Of a DNA stretch of 64,000 nt, positions 43,042 to 52,363 are shown piece by piece (position 1 is the stretch's first letter; the number at the start of each line of letters is the position of its first letter). The notes beneath the pieces were generated by a model that was given only the letters and a program-made list of their open reading frames with translations, ran no database searches and was not told the origin of the DNA. The position numbers were made by a program, and so were the translations under genes. This DNA comes from Albidovulum sp. (lineage in GTDB: Bacteria; Pseudomonadota; Alphaproteobacteria; Rhodobacterales; Rhodobacteraceae), in the NCBI GenBank assembly GCA_030837785.1, contig JAUQYA010000120.1:62001-126000 (forward strand), written 5' to 3'.

Positions 43042-43913
43042 GCACCGCTGGCGGACATGAGCGCGAGGTCGATCCCGTCACCGGCTACGACACGACGGGG
43101 CACGACTGGAACGGCATCAAGGAACTCAACACGCCGTTCCCGAAGATCGTGCTCGTGTTCCTGCTCATCGCCTTCCTCTATTCGGTGGTGGCCTGGATCC
43201 TGCTGCCGGCCTGGCCCACCGGGCGCGACTACACACGCGGGCTTCTCGGGCTCGATCAGGGGCAGGCGGCGGTCAAGGGGTTCGAGGCGCTCGGCGGCCT
43301 GCGGCAGGGCTGGATGGCGCGGTTCGACCAGCCCGATTTCGCCGCGCTTGCCGACGATCCCGCGCTGATGGCCGAGGCGATGCCGGCGGCGGCGCGGCTT
43401 TTCGCGGACAACTGCGCGGCCTGTCACGGCACCGGGGGCACCGGCGGGCCGGGCTTTCCGGTGCTGGCCGACCACTCCTGGCTCTGGGGCGGCGACCCCG
43501 GGACGGTGGCCGAGACGATCCGGGTCGGCATCAACTCCACCGACCCCGACGCCCGCTATGCCGAAATGCCAAGCTTCGCCGGACTGGCGCGGGAGGACCG
43601 CGAGGCGCTCGCCCGCCATGTCGCTGCCCTGCCCTCCGGCACGGCTGAAAAGGACGGCCCCGCGGCCGCGCTCTTTGCCGACAATTGCGCCGCCTGCCAC
43701 GGCGACGCGGGCGACGGCGGGCTGATGAACGGCGCCCCCTCGCTGACCGACACCGCGACGATCTACGGCCAGGACGAGGCCACGGTCGCCGAAACGCTGC
43801 AGCAGGGGCGGAGGGGCGAGATGCCGTCCTGGAAGCCGCGGCTCGGTCCGGCGGAGATCAACCTGCTCGCGCTCTACGTGACGCGCCTCGGCGGCGCGGA
43901 GGCGGGGCAATGA
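43038..43913 (+). CDS. ccoP: cbb3 oxidase subunit III, di-heme cytochrome c (CcoP)
   Basis: 291 residues. N-terminal HDWNGIKELNTPFPK is the CcoP signature, then one membrane helix. Two heme c sites, both NCAACHG (FADNCAACHGTGG and FADNCAACHGDAG). It passes electrons from cytochrome c to CcoO. Overlaps ccoQ and the next small gene by four bases each. Confidence 0.96.
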   Translation: MSTAGGHEREVDPVTGYDTTGHDWNGIKELNTPFPKIVLVFLLIAFLYSVVAWILLPAWPTGRDYTRGLLGLDQGQAAVKGFEALGGLRQGWMARFDQPDFAALADDPALMAEAMPAAARLFADNCAACHGTGGTGGPGFPVLADHSWLWGGDPGTVAETIRVGINSTDPDARYAEMPSFAGLAREDREALARHVAALPSGTAEKDGPAAALFADNCAACHGDAGDGGLMNGAPSLTDTATIYGQDEATVAETLQQGRRGEMPSWKPRLGPAEINLLALYVTRLGGAEAGQ

Positions 43914-44068
43914 CCGCGCGGGCGCAAAGGCTTCTGGCGATCGCCGGGGCGGTGCTGGCGGCCGCCGTTTTCGTCGGTGCCAACGCCCATCTTCTGGCCG
44001 TCGCCATCGGCTCGCAACCCGGCTGTGTCGAAAAGGCCGCGGCGATGCCCGCGAAGCCGGCCTGCTGA
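43910..44068 (+). CDS. Small one-helix membrane protein in the cco operon
   Basis: 52 residues: MTARAQRLLAIAGAVLAAAV and onward form one membrane helix, followed by a short exported tail with two cysteines (QPGCVEKAAAMPAKPAC). ATG overlaps the ccoP stop (ATGA). Position suggests an assembly role or a CcoH-like accessory, but it has no recognisable family motif. Coding nature rests on coupling and hydrophobic pattern. Confidence 0.6.
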   Translation: MTARAQRLLAIAGAVLAAAVFVGANAHLLAVAIGSQPGCVEKAAAMPAKPAC

Positions 44069-44079
44069 GGAGACGGACC

Positions 44080-44877
44080 ATGCTCGAACCGCTGCCGACG
44101 CTTCGACCGCCGTCCCGCCCGGAACCGGCCTTCGCCCGCCACCTGCCCGCCCGCGCCGCGCTCGGCTGGCTGGCACGCGGCTGGGACGATCTGCGCGCCG
44201 ATCCCGGCTCGAGCCTCGCCTATGGCGGGTTTCTCATGGCGATCTCCTGGGCGGTCCTCTACGTGCTGCACGCCTCGGGGCTGCTCTATCTGGCCCTGCC
44301 GGCGGTTTCGGGCTTCCTGATCGTCGGCCCGTTCCTGGCGATCGGGCTCTACGAGAAAAGCCGACGGCGGGTGGCGGGCGGGCGGGCCTCGCTTGCCGAC
44401 ATGGTGGCGCTGCACCCCGCCTCGGGCGGGCAACTGGCCTATGCCGGCCTTTTCCTCGGCCTTCTCGTCCTTTTCTGGCTCCGGGCCGCGGATCTGCTCT
44501 ATGCACTCTTCTTCGGCCTTACCCCCTTCCCCGGCGCGGAGGAAGCGTTGACCAACGCATTCACGACGCCCCGGGGATGGACGCTGATCGCGACAGGCAC
44601 GCTGGTGGGCGGGCTGTTCGCAGCCTTCGCCTTCGCGGTCAGCGTCTTTTCCATTCCGATGCTCGTCTCCACCCGCAGCGATGCGCTGACCGCGATGGGC
44701 CTGAGCTTTGCGATGACCGTGCAGAACCTGCGCCCGATGCTGGCCTGGGGCGCCATCGTCATCCTGGGGCTCGGGGTTTCGGCGCTGACCGGGCTCGTCG
44801 GGCTCGTCGTCGTCTTTCCCGTCCTCGGGCACGGCACCTGGCATGCCTGGCGGGCGATCGCGGGAGGTGGCGAATGA
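44080..44877 (+). CDS. DUF2189 integral membrane protein
   Basis: 265 residues with about six membrane segments; ALGWLARGWDDLRADPGSSL, then GFLIVGPFLAIGLYEKSRRR, are typical of DUF2189. Function unknown. Members occur next to cbb3 or other oxidases in Rhodobacterales. GGAG precedes the ATG; the stop overlaps ccoS by four bases. Confidence 0.8.
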   Translation: MLEPLPTLRPPSRPEPAFARHLPARAALGWLARGWDDLRADPGSSLAYGGFLMAISWAVLYVLHASGLLYLALPAVSGFLIVGPFLAIGLYEKSRRRVAGGRASLADMVALHPASGGQLAYAGLFLGLLVLFWLRAADLLYALFFGLTPFPGAEEALTNAFTTPRGWTLIATGTLVGGLFAAFAFAVSVFSIPMLVSTRSDALTAMGLSFAMTVQNLRPMLAWGAIVILGLGVSALTGLVGLVVVFPVLGHGTWHAWRAIAGGGE

Positions 44878-45080
44878 ACATCTTCTTCCTCGTCCCGCTG
44901 TCGCTCGGGCTTGGGCTGATCGGGCTTGCGAGTTTTGCCTGGGCGCTCCGCACCGGGCAGTTCGACGACCCCGAGGGCGATGCCTGGCGCATCCTGCCGA
45001 CACCACCCGCACCGAAAGGAGAGACCGATGACGACCTGGCTTCCCAGCCTGATCACTGCGACACCCGCCGAGGGCTATGA
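44874..45080 (+). CDS. ccoS: cbb3 oxidase assembly protein CcoS
   Basis: 68 residues. MNIFFLVPLSLGLGLIGLAS then FAWALRTGQFDDPEGDAWRI is the CcoS pattern: one helix followed by the conserved GQFDD-EGDA-RIL motif. CcoS is needed for cofactor insertion into CcoN. Notably ccoG, ccoH and ccoI, its usual partners, are not present here. The last 53 bases overlap the following small gene in another frame. Confidence 0.9.
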   Translation: MNIFFLVPLSLGLGLIGLASFAWALRTGQFDDPEGDAWRILPTPPAPKGETDDDLASQPDHCDTRRGL

Positions 45081-45252
45081 CCTTGCCGTCAAGCTTTCGC
45101 GCTATGCGGTCAAGCTCACCCAGCCCGACGCGGCTGTCCGCGACCGGCTCCGCCCGGAATACGCCGGCGATTCCGATGCGCTGATCGCGGTCAGCCAGGT
45201 CGTGGCCACGCATTTCGCCACCGTCGCGGCGGCCAACGGCTACTGGCGATGA
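45028..45252 (+). CDS. Small hypothetical protein (74 aa)
   Basis: ATG 45028 with a strong AAAGGAGAG site; 74 residues with no membrane helix: MTTWLPSLITATPAEGYDLA. The product is probably cytoplasmic. It overlaps the ccoS 3' end by 53 bases and is followed with four bases of overlap by the DUF6522-like gene, so it appears translated in the operon. No known function. Confidence 0.6.
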   Translation: MTTWLPSLITATPAEGYDLAVKLSRYAVKLTQPDAAVRDRLRPEYAGDSDALIAVSQVVATHFATVAAANGYWR

Positions 45253-45560
45253 GCCCCGTGGCCGGGATCGAGCGCGACGGCGACGGCTTCGTGATCGATG
45301 CCGCGCTGGTGGCCGAGATCCTCGGGATCGGCGTCGCGGAGGTGCGCGAGGGAATGCGCAGCGGCGCGATCACCACACGCTGCGAGACCGGCGAGGGCGC
45401 CGATGCCGGCCGCTGGCGGCTGACGTTTCATCACGGCGGGGTGGCCCGCAGGCTGGTCGTCGATGACGGTGGCAGGGTGCTGCGGCGCTCGGCCTTTCCC
45501 GCGCCCGGCCGGGCGGCGGCATCACCGCCGGTGGGCGGCACGGGCCGGCGCTCAGGCTGA
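45249..45560 (+). CDS. DUF6522-like small protein
   Basis: 103 residues. FVIDAALVAEILGIGVAEVR and GRWRLTFHHGGVARRLVVDD fit the DUF6522 family, which is often found beside cbb3-type oxidases or denitrification genes. ATG overlaps the preceding stop. Last gene of the cco operon and convergent with the ABC ATPase, whose end it overlaps by nine bases. Confidence 0.65.
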   Translation: MSPVAGIERDGDGFVIDAALVAEILGIGVAEVREGMRSGAITTRCETGEGADAGRWRLTFHHGGVARRLVVDDGGRVLRRSAFPAPGRAAASPPVGGTGRRSG

Positions 45561-47357
45561 CAGGCTGAGGCCCCGCGCGTCTTCGGGCGCAACGAGGTGG
45601 CCGCCGCCGACGTCGACCAGTGCCTGCCGTGCCGGCCCCGAGCCCAGGGGCCAGACCGGGCTCGGGATTTCGCCGGCCAGACGCGGGGTGGGGCGGCGCG
45701 GACGGCGCGGGTCGGGCACGGGAACCGCCGCCAGAAGCCGCCGGGTGTAGCTGTGGCGGGGGTCGCCGAACAACTGCGCGCGGCTGCCCATTTCCACGAT
45801 CTGCCCCAGATACATCACCGCGATCCGGTCCGAGATGTTCTCGACCACCGCCATGTCGTGGCTGATGAAGAGATAGCTCACCCCCATCTCCTTCTGGAGG
45901 TCGCGCAGAAGGGCGAGCACGCGCGCCTGGATCGAGACGTCGAGCGCGGCGACGCTTTCGTCGCAGACGATGAGCCGGGGCTTGAGCGCGAGCGCGCGGG
46001 CGATGCAGATGCGCTGGCGCTGGCCGCCGGAGAACTGGTGGGGATAGCGCCGCGCGGCCGCTGCCGGAAGGTCCACGCGCTCCAGGAGGTCGTGCACGCG
46101 CGCGCGCTGTTCGGCGGGCGTGCCGATGCCGTGGATGGCCAGGGGTTCACGGATCAGTTCGCCCACCGTCATGCGGGAATCGAGCGCGGCCATCGGGTCC
46201 TGGAACACGATCTGGAGATCGCGGCGAAGCGCCTTGCGCCCGGCGCCGTCCAACTCTCCCAGAACCTTGCCGCCGATCTCGATCCGCCCCGAATGCGGCA
46301 CCAGCCCGACCAGCGCCTTGGCGAGCGTCGACTTGCCGCAGCCGCTTTCGCCGACAAGCGACAGCGTCTCGCCCCGGATCACGTCGAACGAGACATGTTC
46401 GACGGCGTGGACCTGCGCCCTGACGCGGCCGAAGACGCCGGCGCGGATCGGGAACCGCACCGAGACGTCGTCGAACCGCACGAGCACATCGCGTGCCGCG
46501 GGCGCCGGGCGGGGCGCCGCGGCCCCGATCCGGGGCACGGCGGCCAGAAGCTCGCGCGTGTAGTCGTCGCGCGGCGTCTCGAAAAGATCGACGGTCGCCG
46601 CGCTTTCGACCTCGCGGCCATCGCGCATGACGATCACCCGGTCGGCCATCTCGGCGACCACGCCCATGTCATGGGTGATGAGGATCACCGCCGTCGACAA
46701 CTCGCGCTGGAGGTCGCGCAGAAGGTCGAGCACCTCGCGCTGCACCGTGACATCGAGCGCGGTGGTGGGTTCGTCGGCGATCAGCACGTCGGGGCGAAGC
46801 GCCAGCGCCATCGCGATCATCACGCGCTGGCGCATGCCTCCCGACAGTTCGTGTGGATACTGGTCGAGCCGCCGTTCCGGCTGCGACAGGCGCACCGAGC
46901 GCAGCGCCGCCAGGGCGCGGGCGCGAGCCTCAGCGGTCGGCACCGGGTCATGCGCCCGGATCGCCTCGGTCAGCTGCCGCCCGATCGTCATCACCGGGTT
47001 CAGCGCCGTCATCGGCTCCTGGAAGATCATGGCGATGCGGGCGCCGCGCAGCGCCTGCATCCGCGAGTCCGGCAGGGTGGTCAGCTCCGTCCCGCCCAGC
47101 CGGATCGAGCCCGCCGTCACCCGAACCGCCGGCTGCGGCAGAAGCCCCATGATCGCCAGCGCGGTAATCGACTTGCCCGAACCGCTTTCCCCGGCGATGG
47201 CCAGCGTTTCCCCCCGACGCAGGTCAAAGGAAAGGCCGCGCAAGAGCGGCACCGGCCCGGCCTCCGACCGGGCGGCGACATGCAGGTCGCGCACCGCCAG
47301 CACGACCTCCTGCGCGGCCGCGCCGGCGGTGGGGGAAGGCGGTTCGGGGCGCGTCAC
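45552..47357 (-). CDS. Fused tandem peptide/amide ABC importer ATPase (DppD-DppF type)
   Basis: 601 residues with two complete ATPase domains. First: Walker A GESGSGKSITAL, signature LSGGMRQRVMIAMAL, Walker B LIADEPTTALD. Second: GESGCGKSTLAKAL, FSGGQRQRICIARAL, LIVCDESVAALD (Ser in place of the usual Pro). In many transporters these are two genes (dppD and dppF). Last gene of the operon, overlapping the acetamidase gene by four bases. Confidence 0.92.
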   Translation of the reverse strand: MTRPEPPSPTAGAAAQEVVLAVRDLHVAARSEAGPVPLLRGLSFDLRRGETLAIAGESGSGKSITALAIMGLLPQPAVRVTAGSIRLGGTELTTLPDSRMQALRGARIAMIFQEPMTALNPVMTIGRQLTEAIRAHDPVPTAEARARALAALRSVRLSQPERRLDQYPHELSGGMRQRVMIAMALALRPDVLIADEPTTALDVTVQREVLDLLRDLQRELSTAVILITHDMGVVAEMADRVIVMRDGREVESAATVDLFETPRDDYTRELLAAVPRIGAAAPRPAPAARDVLVRFDDVSVRFPIRAGVFGRVRAQVHAVEHVSFDVIRGETLSLVGESGCGKSTLAKALVGLVPHSGRIEIGGKVLGELDGAGRKALRRDLQIVFQDPMAALDSRMTVGELIREPLAIHGIGTPAEQRARVHDLLERVDLPAAAARRYPHQFSGGQRQRICIARALALKPRLIVCDESVAALDVSIQARVLALLRDLQKEMGVSYLFISHDMAVVENISDRIAVMYLGQIVEMGSRAQLFGDPRHSYTRRLLAAVPVPDPRRPRRPTPRLAGEIPSPVWPLGSGPARQALVDVGGGHLVAPEDARGLSLSA

Positions 47358-48313
47358 TCGAACACCGCCCTCGGCACGTAGAAGCTGACGACCACGTTCG
47401 GCATGTCGACGATTTCGGATACCCTCAGATCGCCGCAGGTGGACACCAGCATGTAGGCGTCGACCGGATCGAGCTTCTGGGTGGCACAGAGAAGGTCGAT
47501 CATGTTCGCCACCGCATCCTTCGCCGCCGTCCAGAGATCGGGGCCGATGCCGGTGGTGGCCTCGTAGCCCCTGGCGTCGAGATGCCGGGTGACCGGGCCC
47601 GGCGTGGTGAAGCGCGGGGTCTTCAACGGCTGGCCCCTGATCACGTCCAGTGCCAGCACCACATCGAACGGGCTTTCGATAGCGGTGCCGCAGACCTCGC
47701 CGTCACCCTGCGCCGCATGGGTGTCGCCGACGCTGAAGAGCGCGCCCTCCACCTCCACCGGCAGGTAGAGCACGGTCCCGGCGGAAAGGTCGCGGATGTC
47801 CATGTTGCCGCCCATCCGGCGCGGCGGGACCACCGAATGATGGCCCGCCTCGGCCGGCGCGTTGCCGATCGTGCCGGCGAAGGGCTTCAGGGGCACCCGC
47901 GCCGATCTGCTGAAAAGCGCAGGCTCGAGGCTCGTCGCGTCAAACTTCCAGACGTGGAGCGCGGGTTCGGTGAACTGGTCGGCGAGCAGGCCGAAGCCGG
48001 GAATGTTCGCCGTCCAGCCAAAGCCCGCGCCCTCGCGTTCCTGCGGGGTGAAGCCTTCGATCGTCACCTTCAGCACATCGCCCGGTTTCGCGCCGTCGAC
48101 GAAGACCGGGCCCGAGACCGGGTTGATCCGGCCGAAGTCGAGCGCGCCCACGTCCTTGACCGTCGAGCGGGGGCCAAGCTGGCCCCCGGAACTGTCAAGG
48201 CATTGGAACAGGATCGTCTCGCCGGGCTCCGCCCTCAACGCCGGGGCGAAGGAATTGTCCCAGCCGAAATGGTGGCTCCGGGCATGGATCGTATGGTTGC
48301 AGTGCTTGCACAT
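47354..48313 (-). CDS. Acetamidase/formamidase family hydrolase
   Basis: 319 residues. Family segments: MCKHCNHTIHARSHHFGWDN, TVKDVGALDFGRINPVSGPV and YLPVEVEGALFSVGDTHAAQ, then GDGEVCGTAIESPFDV. These enzymes hydrolyse formamide, acetamide or other short amides to ammonia and the acid and act in the cytoplasm. It is encoded between receptor and ATPase genes of an ABC importer, so the importer probably supplies the amide. Confidence 0.9.
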   Translation of the reverse strand: MCKHCNHTIHARSHHFGWDNSFAPALRAEPGETILFQCLDSSGGQLGPRSTVKDVGALDFGRINPVSGPVFVDGAKPGDVLKVTIEGFTPQEREGAGFGWTANIPGFGLLADQFTEPALHVWKFDATSLEPALFSRSARVPLKPFAGTIGNAPAEAGHHSVVPPRRMGGNMDIRDLSAGTVLYLPVEVEGALFSVGDTHAAQGDGEVCGTAIESPFDVVLALDVIRGQPLKTPRFTTPGPVTRHLDARGYEATTGIGPDLWTAAKDAVANMIDLLCATQKLDPVDAYMLVSTCGDLRVSEIVDMPNVVVSFYVPRAVFE

Positions 48314-48322
48314 CGCGCCCGC

Positions 48323-49933
48323 TCACTCCTTGATGAAGACGTAATCGTAGTTGACCGGGATCGAGACCGGATCGACGTAGAGCGCGTCATCGCCGCCCAT
48401 CCGGGCGGATTTCATCGTGAAGCGCTGCTCGTTGAAGACCGGCGCCCAGGGCGCGTCCTCCATCACCGCCATGTAGATGTCGGACCACATCTTCAGCCGG
48501 TCGCCGGCCTTCGCCGGGTCGACGATGGAATCGGCCTCGGCCGCCTTGGCATCGAGCGCCTCGTTGCAGTACTTCGCCCAGTTCCAGCCGCCCTCGACGG
48601 CGCCGCCGCAGCCGAGGATCGGGCCGTAGAAGTTGGCCGGGTCGGGGAAGTCGGCGATCCAGGCCATGCCGCCCGACCAGATCATCGGCGCGGTGCCGGC
48701 ACCGCCGGCCTCGATCACGTTGGCCTGGGCCAGCGACTTGATCGCCGCGTCGATGCCGATCGCCTTCAGGTCCTGCTGGATCGCCTGGGCGATGCGCGGG
48801 TTCGGGTCGGTGTTCATCGCGTAAAGCTCGGTCGTGAAGCCGTCGGCATAGCCGGCATCGGCCAGAAGCTTCTTCGCCCCCTCCGGATCATAGGGATAGC
48901 CGGCATAGTCCCTGGTATAGCCCGGCATCGTCGGCGGCAGCGGCTGGTTGGCGGGAACCGCGCGGCCGTTGATCACCTGGACGATCCGGTCCTTGTTGAT
49001 CGCCATGTTCACCGCGCGGCGCACCTCGACCTTGTCGAAAGGGGCCTGGGTCACGTTCATCGTGACATAGCCGGTGTGAAGCTGGCCGCCCTCGACCACC
49101 AGCGCCTTCTGCTCCGGATCGGACATCACCTCGACGAACTTCGCCGGCGGGATGCCGTCGCCCGGCACGTCCACCTCGCCGTTCTGGGCCCTGAGGAGCG
49201 CGACCACCGGCTCCTGCCCGACCTCGACGGTGAAGCTGTCCAGATAGGGCACGCCCTCGATCCAGTAGTCTGGGTTCCTCTCGAACACCAGACGCTGGCC
49301 CAGCGTCCATTCGGTCAGCCGGAAGGCGCCGGTGCCCACGGGCTTCTTGCCGAAATCGGCGCCCTCGGCCTCTACCACTTCCTTCGGCACGACGAAGGAG
49401 AAGTTGAGCGCCATGACATGCAGGAAGGTGGCGTCGGGGCGCGACAGCTTGAAGACGACGGTGCTGGCATCCGGCGCCGACAGGCCCGAAAGCCCCTCGG
49501 CGGTGCCGGCGGCGGCGGCATCGAAGCCGTCGATCATGGCGAAGAAGCCCTGTCCGGGCGACTGGGTGGCGGGGTTGACCACGCGGTTGATCGACCAGAC
49601 CACATCCTCGGCCGTCATCTCGCGGCCGTTGTGGAACTTGACGCCGGGGCGCAGGTGGAAGGTGTAGGTCAGCCCGTCCTCCGACAGGTCATGGCTTTCG
49701 GCAAGGCCGGGACGCAGCACGGTGGTGCCGGGCTCGTAGTCCATCAGCCCGTCGAAGACCGACTTGATCATCGACCAGTTCTGCCAGTCGTAGCCGATCG
49801 CGGGGTCGAGCGTGGCGACATCGTCCTTGTAGGTGACGATCATGTTGCCGCCGTGGTTCGGCTCGGCGCTCTGGCCGAGCGCAGGGAACGCCATGAGCGC
49901 GGCGAGCGCGGTGGACAGGACCAGTCTTTTCAT
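48323..49933 (-). CDS. ABC importer substrate-binding protein, family 5
   Basis: 536 residues; signal peptide MKRLVLSTALAALMAFPALG. Typical SBP_bac_5 segments: DLSEDGLTYTFHLRPGVKFH, NGREMTAEDVVWSINRVVNP, and FERNPDYWIEGVPYLD. Such receptors bind di- or oligopeptides, nickel, or other small organic ligands. Here the acetamidase and AmiC/AmiR genes suggest an amide. Confidence 0.92.
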   Translation of the reverse strand: MKRLVLSTALAALMAFPALGQSAEPNHGGNMIVTYKDDVATLDPAIGYDWQNWSMIKSVFDGLMDYEPGTTVLRPGLAESHDLSEDGLTYTFHLRPGVKFHNGREMTAEDVVWSINRVVNPATQSPGQGFFAMIDGFDAAAAGTAEGLSGLSAPDASTVVFKLSRPDATFLHVMALNFSFVVPKEVVEAEGADFGKKPVGTGAFRLTEWTLGQRLVFERNPDYWIEGVPYLDSFTVEVGQEPVVALLRAQNGEVDVPGDGIPPAKFVEVMSDPEQKALVVEGGQLHTGYVTMNVTQAPFDKVEVRRAVNMAINKDRIVQVINGRAVPANQPLPPTMPGYTRDYAGYPYDPEGAKKLLADAGYADGFTTELYAMNTDPNPRIAQAIQQDLKAIGIDAAIKSLAQANVIEAGGAGTAPMIWSGGMAWIADFPDPANFYGPILGCGGAVEGGWNWAKYCNEALDAKAAEADSIVDPAKAGDRLKMWSDIYMAVMEDAPWAPVFNEQRFTMKSARMGGDDALYVDPVSIPVNYDYVFIKE

Positions 49934-49960
49934 CTTTTCTCTCCCGTTGGCTTGGTTGGT

Positions 49961-50881
49961 TCAGCGAATGCGGATGCGCGGGTCGATCGCCGGGGCGACG
50001 AGATCGGCCAGAAGGTTGCCGATGACGATGGCAAGGGCGGAGACCAGGGTGACGCCCATGATGATGGGAATGTCGACGCGCTGGATCGCCTGCCAGGCGA
50101 GCTGGCCGATGCCGGGCCAGCCGAAGACGCTTTCGACGACGACGATGCCGGACATGAACATGCCGATGTCGATGCCGATCATGGCGACGATCGGCAGGAT
50201 CGCATTGGGCAGCGCATGGCCCAGCACCACCCGGGCCCGGCCGAGACCCTTGGCCCGCGCGGTGCGGATGAAGTCGGCCCTGAGCATGTCGAGCATCGAG
50301 GAGCGCATGATCCGCGAATACCAGCCGGAGCCGAGGATGCCGAGCGTCAGCGCCGGCAGCACCAGATGCGCCGGCGTACCGTAGCCGCCGATTGGGAACC
50401 ATCCGAGCTTGACCGCGAAGACATAGAGCAGCAGGAGCGCCACCACGAACTGCGGCGCGGAAACGGTGACGAAGCTCGACAGCATCAGCACATTGTCGAG
50501 CGCCCTGCCGCGATTGAGCGCGGCGACCACGCCGAGCGTCAGCCCGATCAGCAACTCGCAGAGGATCGCCGCGACCATCAGGAGGAGCGTCGCCGGCAGG
50601 CGCGAGAGGAGAAGGTCCGCCACCTCGGTCTTCTGGAGGTAGGAGCGGCCGAAGTCGCCCTGCGCCAGGTTCCACAGGTAGCGGCCGTATTGCACGAGGA
50701 AGGGCTGGTCGAGCCCGAGCTGGCGGCGGATGCTTTCCACCGTCTCGGCGGTGGCCGAACGGCCGGCGATCTGGCGCACCGGATCGGCCGGCAGGACATA
50801 GAGCAGCAGGAAGGTGATGAACGAGACGCCCAGAAGGATCAGCGCGGACTGGACCAGGCGGCGCGCGACATAGGCCAGCAT
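49961..50881 (-). CDS. ABC importer permease (DppB-like)
   Basis: 306 residues from the ATG at 50881, which overlaps the DppC-like stop. Six membrane segments; N-terminal YVARRLVQSALILLGVSFIT and VFGWPGIGQLAWQAIQRVDI are characteristic. Coupling loop IRTARAKGLGRARVVLGHAL. Confidence 0.93.
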   Translation of the reverse strand: MLAYVARRLVQSALILLGVSFITFLLLYVLPADPVRQIAGRSATAETVESIRRQLGLDQPFLVQYGRYLWNLAQGDFGRSYLQKTEVADLLLSRLPATLLLMVAAILCELLIGLTLGVVAALNRGRALDNVLMLSSFVTVSAPQFVVALLLLYVFAVKLGWFPIGGYGTPAHLVLPALTLGILGSGWYSRIMRSSMLDMLRADFIRTARAKGLGRARVVLGHALPNAILPIVAMIGIDIGMFMSGIVVVESVFGWPGIGQLAWQAIQRVDIPIIMGVTLVSALAIVIGNLLADLVAPAIDPRIRIR

Positions 50882-51783
50882 CAGTCGCGCCCCTGTTGCG
50901 TCGGGTCGAGGATGTCGCGCAGCGCGTCGCCGACGAGGTTGAAGGCCAGCGCCAGCGCGAGGATCGCCGCGCCGGGGATGAAGACGAGCCAGGGCGCGGT
51001 CTGGAAATAGGTCTGGTTCTCGAAGATGATGTTGCCCCAGGAGGGGGTCGGCGGCTGCACGCCCACGCCGAGGTAGCTGAGCGTCGCCTCCAGCAGCACC
51101 GTGGTCGAGATGCCGAGCGTGCCCCAGACGATCAGCGTCGGCACCAGATGCGGCAGGATGTGGCGGAAGAGGATGCGCCCGGGCCCCGCGCCGAGCGTCC
51201 TCTCGGCAGCGATGAAGTCGCGTTCGGCCAGGGACGAGGTCTGGGTGAAGATCACCCGCGCGGTCTGCACCCAGTTCACGAAGGCGATCACCATCGCCAC
51301 GATCCAGAGCGAGGGCGAAAAGATCGCCGCGAGGCAGATCGCCAGCAAAAGCGCCGGGAACGCCATCATCAGGTCGGTGAAGCGCATCAGCACCGCACCG
51401 GCGAGGCCGCGGAAATAGCCCGCGGTCACGCCCACCAGCGTGCCGATGACAAGCGCGGCGCCGTTGGCGACGATGCCGATCAGCAGCGAGGTCCGCGCGC
51501 CGAACAGCAGCCGCGAGAACAGGTCGCGGCCGAGAAGGTCGGTACCGAACCAGAACGCGGGTCCGGGCGGCAGCGGCGCGCCCTCGATCGTCAGCCCGTC
51601 GAAATGCTGCTCGTTCGGGTCGTAGGGGACGATCCACGGCGCAAGCACCGCGCCGGCAACGCAGAGCGCGATGATCAGCAGGCCCATCACCGCCAGCTTG
51701 CGCCGCGCCAGCCGGCGCCAGAGCGACGGGGCGGTTTCGGGCAGCGCCGCCGGCTCAGGCGAGATCGACACGTTTGCCGTCAT
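50881..51783 (-). CDS. ABC importer permease (DppC-like)
   Basis: 300 residues. Membrane permease with the family pattern HFDGLTIEGAPLPPGPAFWF and GTDLLGRDLFSRLLFGARTS in its N-terminal half. The coupling loop is IAAERTLGAGPGRILFRHIL. Its start lies within the end of the AmiR-like gene (28-base overlap). Confidence 0.93.
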   Translation of the reverse strand: MTANVSISPEPAALPETAPSLWRRLARRKLAVMGLLIIALCVAGAVLAPWIVPYDPNEQHFDGLTIEGAPLPPGPAFWFGTDLLGRDLFSRLLFGARTSLLIGIVANGAALVIGTLVGVTAGYFRGLAGAVLMRFTDLMMAFPALLLAICLAAIFSPSLWIVAMVIAFVNWVQTARVIFTQTSSLAERDFIAAERTLGAGPGRILFRHILPHLVPTLIVWGTLGISTTVLLEATLSYLGVGVQPPTPSWGNIIFENQTYFQTAPWLVFIPGAAILALALAFNLVGDALRDILDPTQQGRD

Positions 51784-52363
51784 CTGGCCGTCCTTCGCCG
51801 GAATGGGTCGCCACCAGCCGCTCGGCGGCCTCCTCGATGGTGACGCGCCAGGCCATCGCGGTCTGGCGCAGAAGCTCGTAGGCCTCGCCCTGGCTCTTGC
51901 CGCGCAGGACGAAGATCATCACCGCCTGGACGATGGTCTGGCGGGCCGAAAGCCGCGATTCCAGGGCGGCGATGCGGGCCGCCGCCTCGTTGGCGCGGTC
52001 GAAGTTGCTCCGCGCGACCAGAAGTGCCGCGTAGACGCCCGTGCCGCCCACCGGCTTGATCAGTTGCGCATGCGCCCCCATCGCCATCGCCCAGCGCAGC
52101 CGCCCCGGCGCCTCCGACGCGATCAGCGCGATCATCGGCATCGGCGCGGCTCCGGCCGCCCAGGGAAACTGCGCCTCGTGCGCCATGTCCGCGTCGTAGA
52201 AGACGAAATCGGCTGTGACCGCCTCGGCCGGAAGCTCCGGCCAGGCCTCGCGCACCTCAAGCCCGATGACATGCAGTTGCCGCACCAAGGGCTGGATCGC
52301 CGGATGCGGGCGGTGAAGGACGAAGGCCCTCGCGCCGCCCAGGTGTTCGGTCCGCACCCGCAT
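51755..52363 (-). CDS. AmiR-like ANTAR-domain antiterminator
   Basis: 202 residues. A pseudo-receiver N-terminal domain is followed by a coiled linker and the C-terminal ANTAR RNA-binding domain: ALESRLSARQTIVQAVMIFV, then GKSQGEAYELLRQTAMAWRV. ANTAR proteins bind tandem RNA hairpins and stop termination. The gene order AmiC-like then AmiR-like matches the Pseudomonas amide operon, where AmiC holds AmiR inactive until an amide binds. Confidence 0.9.
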   Translation of the reverse strand: MRVRTEHLGGARAFVLHRPHPAIQPLVRQLHVIGLEVREAWPELPAEAVTADFVFYDADMAHEAQFPWAAGAAPMPMIALIASEAPGRLRWAMAMGAHAQLIKPVGGTGVYAALLVARSNFDRANEAAARIAALESRLSARQTIVQAVMIFVLRGKSQGEAYELLRQTAMAWRVTIEEAAERLVATHSGEGRPDDGKRVDLA

